A stretch of 64,000 bases of DNA. Origin: Mauremys mutica (lineage: Eukaryota; Chordata; Testudines; Geoemydidae). Shown one piece after another: positions 48,219 through 59,494 of the stretch; position 1 is the first letter of the stretch, and the number at the start of each line of letters is the position of its first letter. Where the stretch lies: assembly GCF_020497125.1 (NCBI RefSeq), contig NC_059079.1, positions 47,503,114-47,567,113 on the forward strand, read 5' to 3'. The notes under the pieces were generated by a model. That model did no database searches and was not told where the DNA came from. It saw only the letters and a list, made by a program, of their open reading frames with translations. Both the position numbers and the translations under genes were made by a program.

Positions 48219-48862
48219 TGAAGCATGGACCTGGTGTAAGGCCTGAGGCCTGAAACAAAATCAGCAAAAGTTATGCTAGGAGCAACAATCAGGCCCTGTC
48301 AAAAGCAGATGCTGGCCAGCAAGTCAGTATCTGGTACACGAACTCAGCACCACTATTGCTAGCATTGCTAAAACACACTGAATATGTAACCACATTCCCA
48401 CAGTCCAGCACAAGAATACCTTCGCCTAGCACACGATAAAATGGTATGACAAAAGTGATGAATATGATATATTATCTAAAACATTAGGAGTAATAGTACA
48501 AAGACAGGTGGTGAATAGAAATGTTTTGTCTGAAACTGGGTAAAAGTACAAAGGGAGGTAACAAATGTCATAAACTGTGTAAGATGATACATAAGTTGTT
48601 TATCCAACATTGTCTTAGTCTATAAATGTTGAGATACCTCGCTTTAACCATTCGGCTGGCCTAGGGGGCAGTGGAAAGTCCCGCCTCTGACTGAGATGGT
48701 CCATTCTCATGGGCATACATGTGTTAGTGTGCCCTGTAACCATTGAACTGGAGTATTAGCACCATGCTTCGTCGGCAATAAACCTGACCCAGTGCCTTCA
48801 CTACTAAATGGGTCTGTTACTGGGCAGTTCAATCACAGACTGCTGTATGGTCTATCTGACCA
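48219..48862 (+). mobile_element. Solo LTR, ~644 bp, probable 5-bp target duplication
   Basis: A promoter-like TATAAAT at 48621 and AATAAA at 48777-48782 lie ~156 bp apart in the right order for U3-R-U5. The best ends are TGAAGCATGG at 48219 and TATCTGACCA ending 48862, flanked by GAGCC on both sides (48214-48218, 48863-48867). An alternative reading is the octamer GTAGAAAG found on both sides (48203-48210 and about 48878-48885), but it would not give TG...CA ends. There is no internal provirus. The class is undetermined. Confidence 0.7.
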
Positions 48863-48867
48863 GAGCC

Positions 48868-49728
48868 AGTGCAGCACGTAGAAAGAACACACACACACAG
48901 CCAAACATCTGGCCACACCATAGATCAGATAGATAGATGTTTACTGTAAGTGGAAATGAACATGCACAGTGCAATGCACTGAAACAATTACAGTCTTGAA
49001 TTCAACTTTGCTACAGAGTTTTACTATGGGTTAAGATTGATATCTTGCAATCCAGTCTTAGTAAAGGGCAGCACATAGTCGCACTATGGGACGAAAGCAG
49101 GGACTGAAGTGTGCCTAAGTCATGATTGGGTCCCTGCTTTACCCTTGCTCTATGTGAGGAGAAAGCCAAACATGCCTTTTCCCTATCTCATCTTGCTTTC
49201 CCCTCTTTGACATAGTTTTAATCCCACTTAATGCTATCTGTTGTTGTTTACACTAATTTTACACCAATGTAGCATCACTGATCTCCACTGACGTAAGAGA
49301 GAACAGAATCAGGCCCCAAGTGGGCTAATTAGAGAAGACAGGGTTAGTCGTATATTGCACTTCTTCAATATGGTAGTATCCTTTGAGATAATTCTTTGGG
49401 GCTACTCCAGTTAAGTCAGCAAAAGAATCTATTAACAGGTCACTGATCTCACTGACAGTTGCTCTCCTGAAGAGCTGTGGTGTTTTCTGTAATAAGCCCT
49501 TTGCAATGACTTGCAGATATTAAGATTCAGACTATTATAAAATATCCATGCAGATGAAATTCATTAAAGTTTTAATGTTCCCAGCAACATTGTGCCATAC
49601 TCTGAGGTGGCAAAGAAACAATACTTCATAACTTCTCTTTAGTCCTAATTGCTTCCTGAGCAGGGCTGTCTAGCAAGAAGGACTGAAAAAAATGTATAGC
49701 GAAGTCATAAATTTGTATAAGAACCTGC
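48868..49728. other. Unassigned DNA with short (AC)n and GATA tracts
   Basis: ACACACACACAC at about 48889-48900 and AGATAGATAGAT near 48925-48937 are the only clear repeats. A short OLD-MITE-like tract (AATTTTACACCAATGTAGCA ... AGAATCAGGCCCC) lies at 49253-49318. Confidence 0.45.
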
Positions 49729-50200
49729 TGTGATGGGTTAGACCCCCTGGGATGTCACCTGGTGTGCTGGGACGCCACAGAGGCAGACTATTCTGCCAGC
49801 CTGGGCCCCCTTTTACCTCGTCTTGCTGGGCTAGGCTCCCCTGTATTTTCCAGCCAAGAACACAGGCAGAGCCACATCCAGCTGCACAGAAAGACAAAGA
49901 TCCACTCTGGGGATTCTCAGCTTAAGAGGCTTGCCACAGCACCCGGATGTCCACCCTCTCATTGGAGTACAAACACAAAATTATGAAATTCACCTCTTCC
50001 CTCAATGTGGCGGAGGGTATGCACAGTTTCTCGCATCCCCTTCTAACAGGGGAGAGATCACATAACCTGGGTTATACTGTAAACCAGAAATACATTTATT
50101 AACTATAACAGGTGTATTTTAAGTAGTTAGAGTTAGCAGACAGAACAAGGCAGATTACTAAGAAAATAAAATGGAGCATGCAAACTAAGCATAATACACT
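49729..50200. repeat. Turtle-type retroelement repeat, class unknown
   Basis: The block starting TGTGATGGGTTAGACCCCCT and ending near AAAATAAAATGGAGCATGC reads like an abundant LTR/retroelement repeat of turtle genomes, from general familiarity with such sequence. I could not find a target duplication or coding frame. Short open frames inside it are chance. Confidence 0.4.
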
Positions 50201-50402
50201 GGTTACATGTCAGTTCTCCCCTAAATGTGGCTCTAATAATCTATTATATGAATATAACATAACTGAGACATACTTTATGCAAGATGGCTCATGTGAAGTG
50301 AAACTGGAAATCATTGGTTATGATTTACTGAATGTGATTATCCAATTTGTATGTCTTTATCATTTCTGTATCTGAAGTAAGGAATATTGACTATGTATCT
50401 GT

Positions 50403-50641
50403 GGCCTGGTCTACACTGGCGGTGGGGGGGGAGGGTCGATGTAAGATACGCAACTTCAGATATGGGAATACGGGATCAACGTCCGTGGCTCCCCCGTCGA
50501 CTCCACTACCGCCGCTCGCTCCAGTGGAGTTCCGGAGTCAACAGGGAGTGCGTTCAGAGATTGTCTAGATGAGACGTGATATATCGATCCCCAATAAATC
50601 GATCGCTACCCGCCGATACGGCGGGTAGTCTGGACATACCC
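50403..50641. mobile_element. Harbinger-like multi-hairpin MITE, second copy
   Basis: It has the same left end GGCCTGGTCTACACT as the copy at 32804, a right end AGTCTGGACATACCC and a shared interior (GGCTCCCCCGTC, GTCTAGATGAGACG, CTACCCGCCGATACGGCGGG). TGT flanks both sides (50400-50402, 50642-50644). The 22-bp internal hairpin of the first copy is degraded here, so this copy is older or less constrained. Open frames across it are chance. Confidence 0.8.
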
Positions 50642-50724
50642 TGTATTTCAACTATGCTACTTTGGGTGACATACACTGCTAGCACTTCAGGTACAACAAT
50701 GGAAAAGTCAGACAGGGCGGATGG

Positions 50725-51186
50725 CCCATCAACAAAAATGGGCAACAAAAATGATTAGCGGGCTGGAGCACATGACTTATGAGGAAAGGCTGAGGGAACT
50801 GGTATTGTTTAGTCTACAGAAGAGAAGAATGAAGGGGGATTTTATAGCTGCTTTCAACTACCTGAAAGGGGGTTCCAAAGAGGATGGATCTAGACTGTTC
50901 TCAGTGGTACCTGATGACAGAACAAGGAGTAATGGTCTCAAGTTGCAGTGGGGGAAGTTTAGGTTGGATATTAGGAAAAACTTTTTCAATCAGAGAGTGG
51001 TGAAGCACTGGAATGGGTTACCTAGGGAGGTGGTGGAATCTCCTTCCTTAGAGGTTTTTAAGGTCAGACTTGACAAAGCCCTGGCTGGGATGATTTAGTT
51101 GGGAATTGGTCCTGCTTTGAGCAGGGGGTTGGACTAGATGACCTCCTGAGGTCCCTTCCAACCCTGATATTCTATGATTCTATGAT
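50725..51186 (+). mobile_element. CR1 LINE, 5'-truncated 3' end with ATTCTATG tail
   Basis: A 125-codon frame (50721-51098) encodes the ORF2 C-terminus: '[20 protein letters not shown]', '[20 protein letters not shown]', '[20 protein letters not shown]' and '[13 protein letters not shown]'. It is followed by the 3' end GACCTCCTGAGGTCCCTTCC and two tail units ATTCTATG (51168-51183). This differs from the family at 39.9 kb, so at least two CR1 subfamilies are present. The undamaged C-terminal frame suggests a relatively recent insertion. Confidence 0.9.
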
Positions 51187-51339
51187 CAGCAGGGACAATG
51201 GACTGTGAAAAGCTTGGCCTTCCTGTGGACACTCCATACTGCCACCGACTCATGGATGCTGTGATCCTACAGAATCAGGTGATCTTGTCACCTGATACTA
51301 AAACATTACCTGGGACTTCTTGTAATTTTCCATGGTAAG

Positions 51340-51930
51340 GAAACGGGGCAGAGGGGGTCAAGTGTGGGAAACAAAGGATTCCCACCTTTTTAAAATCTTA
51401 TTTAAGGGTGGGGAGGAAGGCAAACAGGACTTCTCCTCTCCATGACCTGTCTGCACAAGAAGAAAGACTGAAGGCCGGGGGGAGTCCAGACTGAGACAAG
51501 GGTCCATTCTGAAAGGGAATATAACTGGAACTCTGAACCACAGAAAATTTACAAACTGCCTGCAACAATATCTAGGGTGAGAAATACTATTTGTAACCAA
51601 TTTCTTTAATGAAACTAGTTTAGTAATCTGCTTTGTTCTGTTACCCCTTTTATCATTTAAAATCTGCCTTTTATAGTTAATAAAATGTGTTTTATTATTA
51701 AACCCAGTTTCTGTAATTTCTAACGGGGGCGGGGGAGTAAGAAGTGTACACGCCTCTCTTCACATTGAGAGAGGGGTGAATTTCATAATATATCTTTGGG
51801 TCTGCACTCCAAGGGAGGTGGACATCTGAGTGCTGGAATAAATCCCTTCATCTGAGTCTTCCCAGACCTGATCTGCAGCTGGTTGTGGCCCTGCCTGTAT
51901 GTGTGTTAAGACAGTATTTCATATACTCAT
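51340..51930 (+). repeat. Probable retroelement-derived repeat with AATAAA
   Basis: A TATA-like CTTATTTAAGG near 51398 and ATAGTTAATAAAATG near 51675 lie in LTR-like order. The surrounding sequence (CTGCTTTGTTCTGTTACCCC) resembles an abundant turtle retroelement repeat. No ends or duplication were located. Confidence 0.35.
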
Positions 51931-51934
51931 AACC

Positions 51935-52740
51935 TTCCTGAAAAAGAAATCACATTTTGGGCTGATATTTCCCATAATTGGTCTCTGCCAAAAAGGTTCA
52001 ATTTCTTGTGTATCCCCTTCTTTCATCATCTGAACTAAGTGATCTGTAATTGGTTGCCTCTAATAATTGATGTTGCCATTCTGTTGACCGTTTCTCTTTC
52101 TATATATTTCATCTCTTCATACAAATGATCATATTCAGCATCTGGTCATATAGTAAACAGTTATGACTATATTATCTATGGCAGAGAACAGGGGCAGCAG
52201 ATATGTAGGCAAGGAACAAGAGATATTTGTATCCTACAGAAAAATAAGGGATCATAATTATCGAACAATAAGGGACCACAAAGCCTGCATGGTCACAGTA
52301 TCTACTGGAAATAAATTTGTGCTGAATGTGATTTTAAGCAGATTTCTGTGGGAGCCGGGGGAAAGGTTCTGCTTTTCCTTGCTATTTTATATCAAGTCAA
52401 GCATACAGAAGACTCTTATTTGTCCTACTTAAAGTGAACTTTGTCAAATTTTGCATCACAAAATAGTTTATCAGGCAGTAAGGTAAGGTATTATACTGTG
52501 GCAATGAAATTATTATAAAGTGTTGTTTTGAAATAAATAAGAATTCCCCTTTGAGCTCCCAATTACTGTCTCAGAAGGCTTACAGAAATGAGCCAAACTA
52601 CTTTGTCTAGTTTCTGAAACTTCAATTGGATGAGTAATCTTAATTGTTCTGAATATATATACACACACACTACTTATCTTCTACAACTCTGATGTACATA
52701 ATCCAAGATAAGTTTAAATGCTCTGGAGAATATTTTATTT
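51935..52740. other. Unassigned intergenic DNA
   Basis: No gene recognised. A short TATATATACACACAC tract lies near 52654. Confidence 0.4.
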
Positions 52741-52749
52741 TTATACATC

Positions 52750-53124
52750 TGAAGCCCAAGGTGGTAGTTCCCAAGGCTTCAACAGCAGCTGTGGGATCTA
52801 CAAGTTGTGGACTACAAAGTGCAGCATGTTTGGAGAACTTCTTAGTTCGAGCAGGAGGTCTCAGCACTGACTGAGCTGGGAGCATATAGCAGGCAAGCAG
52901 AGTGGAGGCTGCTGGGCTGTAATCTTGTACTATGTTCTTTAGAGAATAAAGCCTTATTCCTGGTAGTTTGTCTGAGTGGGTCTGGTCTGAGGTGAACACA
53001 CTGACACAGAGCACACAAAGGAGCCTCAGGCCCACTTTCCCAAAGTTGTGTGAAAAATTGCAAAGCAGGCGTCCCCTATCTTGAACAACCTTGTACTGGG
53101 TCAGTGAACAGGATTGGGGCTACA
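52750..53124 (+). mobile_element. Solo LTR, 375 bp, 4-bp target duplication
   Basis: Left end TGAAGCCCAAGG and right end TTGGGGCTACA form a terminal inverted repeat (TGNAGCCC). CATC flanks both sides (52746-52749, 53125-53128). AATAAA at 52945-52950 gives plus orientation with a U5 of ~150-170 bp. A 4-bp duplication is used by class I (gamma-like) retroviruses and by some Gypsy elements. No internal region is present. The 121-codon minus-strand frame is LTR shadow. Confidence 0.7.
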
Positions 53125-53218
53125 CATCTATTTATCTATATATAAAATACAGCTGAATAGAATGCAAAATCTTACAAACTAAAATAAGTACTGGTGTTTT
53201 TTCCCCAGTGTATGTCAA

Positions 53219-53390
53219 AGAGACAAGGTGGGTGAGGCATTTTTTTTTTTGGACCAACTTCTGTTGGTGAAAGAGACAAGCAAAACGAACAACAAACAGA
53301 AGTTAGTCCAATAAAAGATATTCCCTTACCCACCTTGTCTCTCTAATATCCTGGGACCAATACAGCTACCACACTGCAAACAAAAGTTAA
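53219..53390 (-). mobile_element. Penelope-type repeat with inverted duplicated arms
   Basis: The left arm 53221-53269 (AGACAAGGTGGGTGAGG, then GGACCAACTTCTGTTGGTG) is the inverted copy of 53291-53340 (CAGAAGTTAGTCC, then ACCCACCTTGTCT). The minus-strand copy continues into GGTCCCAGGATATTAGAGAG (53358-53339) and CAGTGTGGTAGCTGTATTGG. This belongs to the same broad Penelope-like class as the fragment at 16.4 kb. In related turtle copies a hammerhead-like core follows the GAGACAAGC segment, but here the sequence diverges right after it (53280). Confidence 0.55.
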
Positions 53391-53394
53391 TATT

Positions 53395-56300
53395 AAGTCT
53401 TTGTTGTGTATTCAATATGGACTGCTGACTGTGAAGCAGAATGATTTTTATGATCAGATACTGGACATGGGTCCAAACCAAACACCTCGGCTCCAAATTG
53501 GGAGGGTCAGAATCCACCTCCCAGATCCAGATCAAAATTTCATAGCTGTCTTGTGTCTCTAATTGCACCAAATCACCATATCTGACCACCACCATATCCT
53601 CAAGTCTTCATAATCTAGATCAAGATCTTTGCATCTGAACATTATGTCACCAGTCAATTTGAGTATTACAGCTCCTATCACTGATGCTCCACTACCTGTT
53701 CTGTCTGAAACACATTCAGTGACCTCTAAGCAATCTAAAGCTAGAAGAACTTCTATTTCCCATAGAGAAGTCCTGTATGTTCCTTCCTGAACCTCCAGGA
53801 TTTCTGTACTTCTCCCCTTTTTAAGCTCACCACTATTAAGATTCTGTATCCCTACTGCCGCCTTTCTGGCTGACCATGGCGCTCTCCAGTTGCTGAGTGC
53901 TATGTGCCCACATTACTATCTTCACAGTACTCTTAATATCTATTAGCCTACATGCCTCGGGTAAAATGCATTAATCCTTCTGCAGGATGAGAGTATTGCT
54001 CTCCTTTTCTTTCTTCTCACATATAACTCACTTGTTCTGTTTTGAGGTGGTTTTTCTTTTTAACTGCCATGTGAGCGTCTGTACCTCTTAGAGTGGAAAG
54101 TGTGACTGGGATTGTTGATTATGCTTAGTAGAGAAGATTTTAAATAGTAAATTGCTAAATTGCATCCCTGTTTTTGTTGCACCCTAACTCTGTTTTCAGC
54201 AAAGCCCCTGGGTTAAAGAAAACATGCATAAGTAATGGTAATTAATTAATTTAACAGTATCCAAAAAATGAGATACGGTACACAAGCGATTTGAAAATCA
54301 ATGTGTCATTGATTTTTAAATCAATTTTAAAAAACAGAGATATTTCTAACAGATAACAGTTGCTATATTCATAAAATTAGGAATGCTAATGTCCACACAT
54401 TTTTCTTAATTGTCTGCAGATTTCTCTGTGGCTCTGTATCATAGCTCTATTGCCATTCAGCCAGCTAATTAACTTCTTTCATTAGGAGCTCTGTCCACTA
54501 AAATCCCTTTCTGGCTTATAGTTAATTACTACTTTCAAATCCCACACCCACAGAGTTTCCTAGATGATAAGGGTGACTAGCTGCTTCTCCCTGCATTGTA
54601 AAACTGAATTTCACTCCGCATATTGTATACTTTAATTGTGATGCACGGAAGGCTAACAAGGATGCAGTTAAACTGGAAGATTGTGGATCTGAAACTGGAC
54701 AATATTACTTAACGGGTAAAAAAAAAATCAAAGGGAAAAATGCTGTTTTTGCTGAGCTTCAAGTATGATATAACTGCAAATGTTAATATGCGTTCCACTT
54801 AATTGGATGTGCACCATTAAAGACTGGAGTTTATCAGAAATGCTATTGGACATTAAACCACATAATTAATCTAATCAATTTTATCTCCTCCAAAATTGAT
54901 AATATGAGAATGTACAGTACTCCCTAGGTTTTAATATAATCTTATGAGCTCCTTTTTGCTCTTGGATTACATTATGGATGAGCTAGCTCTAAAATCATCA
55001 GCCTGTCTGTATACCTGTGGCAGAATATCCACAGGCTGGTATGTTAACTGAAGAATTTACTCTGAAAATTGCAGCCAGATACACATTAAATCTAATTTCA
55101 TTCTTGGGTCCTGATCCTATAACTAGATATGCATGATCTCAAGGGTCTGTCTACCCAAATCTGATTGTAGGAATCACTTTAATATGTCATGGTCATAAAA
55201 TAAAGTTGTTTTCCTCCTGAAGGTAATATATCTAGAAGCAGGTTTAACTTCACTGATAACCCAGGAAACTCGGGACGAGGACATGAAATGTTGTGGGTTC
55301 TTCCCTCCCAGCTCTCCCCACCCTCCTGCAGAGCTTTTATATAGTTATTCATTTTCAAAGTGAAAAAAGAAATGTGAACTCTTCATCTCTTCATTTCATG
55401 AGTAAGAAGGGGCTATAATGCAGTAATTAGATGACAGGATTCAGAAATAGACTCCTTTTTTTTTAAATTTTTATTTATTTCTTTATTTATTTTGTAGGAA
55501 GGGCTACTTATGTACCCACTGCAATCTTACTGGGAGCACCTACTGCAAAGTATCTACTGCAATCTTTGTCCGGCTAGATGGAAGAAAATGTGTATTGCCC
55601 CTTTAAGGGAACCCTTACAGAAGGTGTGGAGAAGGGGAAAATTTTACTGGGTCAGGCAGGAAGCAGTCGAGGCCAGGTCACAACAAGGTCACTGCATTGC
55701 CCTTTCTGCTTTTCTGCTTAGCAGAAGAGGATGTGTGGGGAATGGGGCAAGGGGTGGTATTTATATTCCCTGAAGCCCCAGAGAGGCCTCTTCACCAGGG
55801 TCAGACTGGCAGCAGTATTAGCAGTAGCAGCGATTGCATAAGCAGTGCCTCCACTTACAAGAAGTCTGCCAGCAGTGCCAGGTGCCTGCTGTCCACAACA
55901 GAGTAGTGACAGCAGGACAGAGGCAGAGGAGTCCCCCCTCCCAGCATCTGGGCCAGAGACATAGGTGGGTGTTCAGATCCCCACCTCCATGCTCCTGTGG
56001 GCAGCATGGGAATGAAGAGGGAAGCCATTTGGGAACCCCTTTCCTCATGGGAGTAGCAGTAGGCAAACCCATCCTTCCTGTGGAAGGCAACAAGCATTGA
56101 AGATGGGGGAGGTGGACCAAGAATTGATTGAAGTGGTGAGTGCTGAAACAGCTGCTCTTGCAACAGCAGCAATTCAAAGGTTACAGGGGGCTGCAGGACA
56201 ACCAGAGCCAGATGATGGGGATGAGTGACCTCTAAGGCCCAGGAGGCATAAAATGGCAGAAGACACACTCACTGCTGTTGAGAGTGAGTTGGAAATGGGG

Positions 56301-57960
56301 TAAATGAGGGGGAGGAGAGCTCAAGAGAGAAGTTTAACGGGCACAGCTGGAGAGAGCATGGTTCTGGAAAGCCTTGTAGCAATTGGGGGCAAAATGATGA
56401 ATATGGGAATCTCTTTCTGCACCTTGGGCAAACCCAATGTGTGTCTATTAACATTTGTAAAATGGTTATAATTAGAAAATTGGCTTTAATTGAGAAATTA
56501 AGAGCTGGGGTCAAGTCTTAGCCCCACTGATGTCAATGGGATTATCTCTGGATCTTAATTTGCTCAAAATTAAGGGATGTTGTAATACAAGGTTTTGGAA
56601 CACATCTGTCAACAGAGGTAACACCACTAAGGTCCTGATTCAACAAAACTCTTGAGGAGTTTAAGTCCCAGGACTTAATGGGATTACTCACGTGGAATCC
56701 TAGAACCAAAGGGTGATCAAGGTCAAAGTACCTAATGGCTTTGGTGTTCCTACTTCAGAGCTGTGACAAAAAAGAATTAAAATTAAAAAAACTGAAACCA
56801 GATTCATTATTTTTATGTTGCACAGAAATTTCAGACTTTAAAACTTACGGGGAAACTACTGAAAATAATTTCACAATACCCAAAGACCCCATTTTTTAGC
56901 CATTTCCAATAATTAATTAGTTGTTAGCAAAGTGCTTTGAGGTTTTCTAATGAAAGGTATTATAAACAGCAAGGACTTGATCCAGCAGAATACAAAGCAA
57001 CTAGTGAGTTGCTGAATGCACTCAATACCTAAAGAAGTCAAGCATAACAATCGTGATACTTTCTGAATTTCTGGGTACCTCCTCTGAAATGACATCAAAG
57101 GGCGTAGAAGGTGTTCAGCAGCTCACAGGCGGTATCAGAACTGGGCTATTAGAAAGATTCCCTCACTATGCTCATAAGGCACCTTTTCCCCCCACTCCTG
57201 CTTCCTCACAAAAGACCTCTTTTTCTTTTGTTTATTTTGCCTTGAAATCTTTAGATCAATTTTATTTTATTTCTCATGCTGCCGATTAAAGCTGTACATC
57301 ATTCTATTTTAAGGTTACAGTGCTTCTAAGTGCTTAGTTGGGTGAAAGCAATAGATCCATATTTCTTAGCATTAAATTAATTTAATATTTTTGGTCATCC
57401 CGTCCTCTGAAACAGAGATTATTTGATTTTCTTCCTGTCTTCTTTCACTACATTCTTTCATTTTCTAACTCTCTGATGTCTTAATTTTTTGCTGTACTCA
57501 CTCTGTCTTCCATTTCACTCATTTCCTTATTTTATTTCATCACTTACTTTTAAGGGGAACAGCATGCAAATTCACAGTGGCAACATAATTATAATATACT
57601 ATTAATACAGCAGAATCCTGAAGGAAGAGTGGTTATATTCTCCAGAAGACCAAGGATTGTTTAAGATTTATTCCCCTTGGTTCCCAGGGGAATGAAGACT
57701 ACAAGGCTACCATCCCAGGCTTTGTATCATTTGTTAGCAGGCTGGAAAGGCAATTTTCAAGGTAAACCTTCATTTCATCACAATAGATCAAACTAAAAAC
57801 AAACACTCACATGATTTTTCAACAGCTTTGATGATAGTAGTAACTTCAAAAAGCTGTAGGGTTAATTGTCCCCTCTACAACCAGTACTCCTCCCAAAAAA
57901 CATTAGTTATACAAGCTACCTCATGTCCTAGACAAATAAATCATACAATTAACCAGACAT
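53395..57960. other. Unassigned intergenic DNA
   Basis: There is no recognised gene or element. A TTTATTT-rich tract lies at 55455-55495. A group of overlapping open frames on both strands at 55.5-56.3 kb (up to 137 codons) reflects local GC-richness, and none has a recognisable domain. Small palindromic motifs (GATGTCAATGGGATTA) occur near 56.53 kb. Confidence 0.4.
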
Positions 57961-57962
57961 AT

Positions 57963-58032
57963 TGGCCCAAATTTTGCACTGATTTGCCTTCTGCAATGTG
58001 CAGAAGGCAAATCAGCATTGAATTTGGCTCTC
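57963..58032. repeat. Perfect 17-bp hairpin in a palindromic repeat
   Basis: CTGATTTGCCTTCTGCA (57979-57995) and its exact reverse complement (57999-58015) are separated by only 3 nt. Weaker pairing extends outward (GGCCCAAATTTTGCA with CATTGAATTTGGCT). It is probably a small MITE. Confidence 0.8.
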
Positions 58033-58760
58033 TGAATTAAAAGCAAATAGCTACCTAGCATGTTAATTATGACAAGCATCATATGTGCTAAAGGATAAAG
58101 GATAAATTTATAGCAAGGTAAGTCTAGGAAGATGGTGAGCAGGTCTCAATAAACGCCAAGCTGAACCTCTTCCCAGAACTTCAACTGAGCCTGAAAGAAA
58201 CCCTTTTGGATGGCATAAAACTCCCCCCTCCCTATTTTCACGTTAGCATTTAATGTGGTTTTGACTAGAAATGGGAAGTATCAAGATACCAAACACAATT
58301 CTGTTTGAGACCTTTCCAGACTGGATGGAAGCATCCAATGAACTATTGTTACCAATGAGGCAAACTGTTTTTTTCTTTTGTTTTCAAATACAAATGGCAT
58401 AGCATGGGGGGAGAAAAATATCCTGAAACAACAAGGATGAAATTCACCATGGTGTGGAGGGCAAGCACAATTCAAGGTCTTGTCTTCCATTTAACTCCTG
58501 TGGTGGAGCTGCAGCAGAGCAGCTGGGCTTTAAGGCCACTGCATGATGCAGAACTTTGCTCTGGTCTGGACCAGTGCTGTATGGCCCAGTGAGGAAGGTG
58601 GTAATGGGAGAGCACCAGGATAACATATTTACTTGGATCCACTCAAGTCTTGGAAAATGTGAGTTCAATCCTACAAGGTGCTGAGTATTGTGGATCCAGT
58701 CCAGCAAAGCACTTAAGCAGATACTTACACTGAAGTCAAGGGGCCAAGTTAAGCACATTC

Positions 58761-59006
58761 TGAGGGTATGTCTACACTGCAATTAAAACCCACAGCTGGC
58801 CCTTGCCAGCTGACTCGGGCTTGCAGGGTTTTGGCTAAAGGGGCTGTTTAATTGCAGTGTAGAAGTTCATGCTCAGGTGAGGGTCCCAGAGCTTGGGCTG
58901 CAACCTGAGCCTGAATATCTACACTACAATTAAACAGCCCCATGAGTCCAAGTCAGCTGGCACGAGCCAGCCATGGGTGTCTAATTGCAGTGTGGACATA
59001 CCCTCA
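58761..59006. mobile_element. Nested-palindrome MITE (GGGTATGTCTACACTGCAATTA)
   Basis: The ends TGAGGGTATGTCTACACTGC and GCAGTGTGGACATACCCTCA are inverted copies and continue as AATTA/TAATT. An inner pair repeats the design: GGGGCTGTTTAATTGCAGTG (58840-58859) against CACTACAATTAAACAGCCCC (58922-58941). The TAATTGCAGTGTAGA-type motif therefore appears four times in mirrored order. There is no coding content and no clear target duplication. This is a typical abundant reptile MITE. Confidence 0.8.
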
Positions 59007-59282
59007 CTCAGATGCTTTGATAGGTCCAGACCAGAGTGCTCAGCACCTTGCAGTGTAAAACCTCACACGAAGGAGGAAATGTTCTGAAACTATTTGATTT
59101 TAAGATGTTAAAGTATTAGTAATTTTAAAGAATCCAATCCTGCCCTAAATTCACTCATAACTCTCCTTGACTCCAAAGGGCAGAAGACTTGTAAAATATT
59201 GGTAGGACTAACTCTGCAGTTATATTCTTTAAATAATTTGAGACCTTAATTTTAAATTAACATTTTCAAAGAAATCTAATAA

Positions 59283-59337
59283 TGGAGTTTGGCACCCAAA
59301 TCCCACTGAAATTCAGTGACTCCTTTGAAAATCTCAG
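59283..59337. repeat. Palindromic MITE-like repeat fragment
   Basis: GTTTGGCACCCAAATCCCAC through CCTTTGAAAATCTCAGA is a half-length relative of the palindromic family at 12.84 and 62.48 kb. Confidence 0.35.
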
Positions 59338-59494
59338 ACTTAAAATATAAAGTCAAATAATACATGGCTCTTATATTTTCTTTATTTTGAGAAAAGAAGA
59401 AAATATTGTGAATTTGAATTAAAAAAAATCCTGAAGTGTTCATTATATATTAGTATGTGCAGCACTGGCTCTCTCAGCATTATAGAATGTGATC

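Noticed and set aside
52670..53035. 121-codon minus-strand frame with a hydrophobic N-terminus (signal-like)
   Set aside because: It overlaps the 375-bp solo LTR antisense to its poly-A signal. No domain is recognisable.
53270..53290. Second hammerhead core in the window
   Set aside because: The sequence diverges immediately after GAGACAAGC. The GAAA and CUGANGA boxes needed for a hammerhead are not present here.
55510..56268. Cluster of overlapping open frames on both strands, considered as a coding exon
   Set aside because: Frames of similar length occur in several phases on both strands, which points to base composition. No domain or splice pattern stands out.
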